In this document: positions 62,512 through 64,000 of the stretch, one piece after another
Layout of the letters: each line of letters starts with the position of its first letter
How positions within the stretch are numbered: position 1 is the first letter of the stretch
Assembly (NCBI RefSeq): GCF_000685235.1
Contig: NZ_ARYH01000005.1
Location: 29,182-93,181 of the forward strand
DNA length: 64,000 nucleotides
Reading direction: 5' to 3'
From: Hyphomonas adhaerens MHS-3
GTDB taxonomy: Bacteria; Pseudomonadota; Alphaproteobacteria; Caulobacterales; Hyphomonadaceae
Notes under the pieces: model-generated
Told to the model about the DNA's origin: nothing
Database searches by the model: none
The model's input: only the letters and a program-made list of their open reading frames with translations
Program-made: the position numbers and the translations under genes

Positions 62512-63642
62512 ATGAAGACCAGGCTCGAAAGCCAGAACTTTCTGACGCTGGATGGTGCACGTGGAGTGGGCGCAATGCTCGTTGTTCTCGGGCACAGCGC
62601 AATGTTCTGGCCCGGCTTTCCAACCCTTCCCCTGGTCCCGCTTGTGGACATCTTCTTCATTCTCAGCGGCTTCGTTCTCGCCTTTGCCTATGAGCCCCGT
62701 TTCGACCGGGGCATGTCAGCCCGCCAGTTCTTGCTTGCCCGGGTCGTCCGGCTTTATCCCCTGTATATTCTGGGTATTTTGATGGGCACAATCGTCCATC
62801 TCTACGCCTATTATGGCGACAGCCCGGATACATCCCTGTCCGACCTGCTGCTGAACTCGGCTCCGGCCTTTTTCATGGTTCCGTGGATGGATCCGAATTC
62901 GGAGTACATCTACGCGGCGAACGTACCGGCCTGGACCCTGTTTTTTGAGCTGGTGATCAACCTCGTCTACATCCTGATCTATCCCTACATCCGGCGGACA
63001 TCCGGGCTGCTCGTGGTGCTGGCCATCAGCATTGCGATGTTCCTGGCCATGGCCTTCCACTATGACACAACCGATCTTGGCTCACGCTGGACTGAATTCT
63101 GGGGCGGCTTTGGCCGTGTGTCCTGCACCTTCTTTGCCGGCGTTTTGATCTATCGACTGATGGGCAAGCCGAAAGAGACATCTTCCCGGCGCAGCCTCAT
63201 TTCAATCCCGCTGATCCTGCTTCTCGTGCTCTATGGCTTCGATGTGCCGGAACCCTTGTTCCTCATCCGCAGCATCATCCTGGTGACGCTGGTCGGCCCG
63301 ATTCTGCTCTGGTTGTACCTGATCGTACAACCCCCTCGCTGGCTGTCCTCCACGTTCGCGACCCTCGGCGGCATGTCCTACGCACTCTACATCCTGCACT
63401 ACCCGGTTTACGAGACGGTCAAACGGATCGCCTGGAAATATCCGGTCATCATTGAAACCCCAGCGCTGGGAAGCTTCATCGTTCTTGCCGTATCGATGGC
63501 AATCTCGTTTGTTGCCTGGCAATGGTACGATGAACCCGTCCGGGCGAAGGTCAATAAATGGCTGAAAGAGCGCCGCAAGCGCTCTGCCGCCACAAACATG
63601 ACCAAGGCTGCTGAAGGCGCCACGGTGAGCAGGTCCAGATAG
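62512..63642 (+). CDS. Acyltransferase 3 family membrane protein
   Basis: A 376 aa integral membrane acyltransferase. The ATG at 62512 is chosen as the first start that places the family N-terminus (LTLDGARGVGAMLVVLGHS, with the catalytic His) near the beginning. FFILSGFVLAFAYEPR and the Arg-rich loop after it are conserved in the family. About ten helices are predicted. Members O-acetylate or acylate surface sugars or lipids. The C-terminal tail is short and basic. Confidence 0.92.
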   Translation: MKTRLESQNFLTLDGARGVGAMLVVLGHSAMFWPGFPTLPLVPLVDIFFILSGFVLAFAYEPRFDRGMSARQFLLARVVRLYPLYILGILMGTIVHLYAYYGDSPDTSLSDLLLNSAPAFFMVPWMDPNSEYIYAANVPAWTLFFELVINLVYILIYPYIRRTSGLLVVLAISIAMFLAMAFHYDTTDLGSRWTEFWGGFGRVSCTFFAGVLIYRLMGKPKETSSRRSLISIPLILLLVLYGFDVPEPLFLIRSIILVTLVGPILLWLYLIVQPPRWLSSTFATLGGMSYALYILHYPVYETVKRIAWKYPVIIETPALGSFIVLAVSMAISFVAWQWYDEPVRAKVNKWLKERRKRSAATNMTKAAEGATVSRSR

Positions 63643-63863
63643 TTACGGCGCGGCAGACTTTCTGAAGCTGGACATCCCTCCTAGAGGCAACGGCCCGCCC
63701 CGGCCCCGATGGCGGTACGGACATCCGGCGTGGACAGCCTGAACCGCCATTGCTTTAAACGATTGCCAGATCGTTCGAGCGTCCTCACCGACCTCTAGAT
63801 TTCAGCAATACCAGCCCCCGAACGGCTGCGCCTTGATTCCAGATGCCGTCTGGAGGGAACCGG
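63643..63863. other. Intergenic region, nothing recognised
   Basis: 221 bases between the acyltransferase and the lipoprotein gene. No hairpin with T-run, repeat or small gene is evident. Confidence 0.4.
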
Positions 63864-64000
63864 ATGAAATACCTGACGCCAATTCTGATGTCTGTTTCGG
63901 CGCTTGCACTCCTGACCGGATGCGGAGGCGGCGGAGGCAGTGGCAGCTCGACAGACACACCCGTCTCTCCACCGCCTGCCCCCCCGCCCCCGTCGCCTCC
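63864..64000 (+). CDS. Lipoprotein, 3' end outside window
   Basis: The start ATG follows TGGAGGGAA. The first 45 residues are visible: a lipoprotein signal with lipobox LTGC, then GGGGGSGSS and a Pro-rich linker. Such Gly- and Pro-rich linkers follow the lipid anchor of many exported esterases and hydrolases in this group of bacteria, but the functional domain lies beyond base 64000, so no function can be given. Confidence 0.8.
   Translation, partial: MKYLTPILMSVSALALLTGCGGGGGSGSSTDTPVSPPPAPPPPSP

Noticed and set aside
1..64000. Mobile elements, phage genes, CRISPR arrays, tRNA or rRNA genes
   Set aside because: No transposase, integrase, spaced repeat array or cloverleaf was found; direct repeats are isolated and short.

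Overview
The window is about 60% GC, densely coded, and carries no RNA genes, CRISPR arrays or recognisable mobile elements. It most resembles a marine, heterotrophic alphaproteobacterium of the Hyphomonadaceae/Caulobacterales type. The reasons are an RpoE-ChrR type ECF sigma system, five large TonB-dependent receptors (TBDRs), formylglycine-type sulfatases, many Tat or lipoprotein signals, and a Gly-rich lipoprotein start at the right end. The taxonomic placement is inference.

Layout. 1-5.4 kb: a formylglycine-generating enzyme (5' end outside the window) converging on a sulfatase / GST-like / sulfatase operon. 5.5-9.2 kb: an RpoE-ChrR stress pair divergent from an FAD 'amine-oxidase-fold' protein and a DUF1365 protein. 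9.2-20.2 kb: M19 dipeptidase, isochorismatase-like hydrolase and TetR regulator, divergent from a TBDR; an M14-like (DUF2817) peptidase; a Tat-exported aminotransferase; a second TBDR. 20.3-30.3 kb: an ANTAR regulator, an exported D-amino-acid-oxidase-like flavoprotein whose domain order looks circularly permuted, an exported isochorismatase-like protein, a YHS protein, an NTF2-like protein, AhpC-AhpF, and a tight amine oxidase / cytochrome c / lipoprotein-RidA operon followed by an acyl-CoA ligase. 32-39.6 kb: PhnD-PhnC-PhnE type ABC transporter, RpiR regulator, HAD phosphatase and TBDR sharing candidate operator sites. 39.7-44.5 kb: FecI-like sigma, FecR and an STN-domain TBDR, a cell-surface signalling set. 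44.8-55.2 kb: TolB-propeller amidohydrolase lipoprotein, gamma-glutamyltranspeptidase, TBDR and amidohydrolase. 55.5-64 kb: TetR, PutP, ProC, ProB, MarR, membrane proteins, an acyltransferase 3 and a partial lipoprotein.

The main theme is uptake and periplasmic breakdown of peptides, amino acids and amines. Peptidases, amidohydrolases and GGT would release amino acids. Several enzyme families that are usually cytosolic (PLP aminotransferase, D-amino-acid-oxidase fold, flavin amine oxidase, RidA, isochorismatase-like) carry export signals here. The amine oxidase lies in an operon with a c-type cytochrome, which suggests electrons go to the respiratory chain, and AhpCF next door could remove peroxide from any true oxidase. 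The strongest candidates for something new are the permuted oxidase at 21315-22460 and the periplasmic amine-oxidation operon at 27727-30269.
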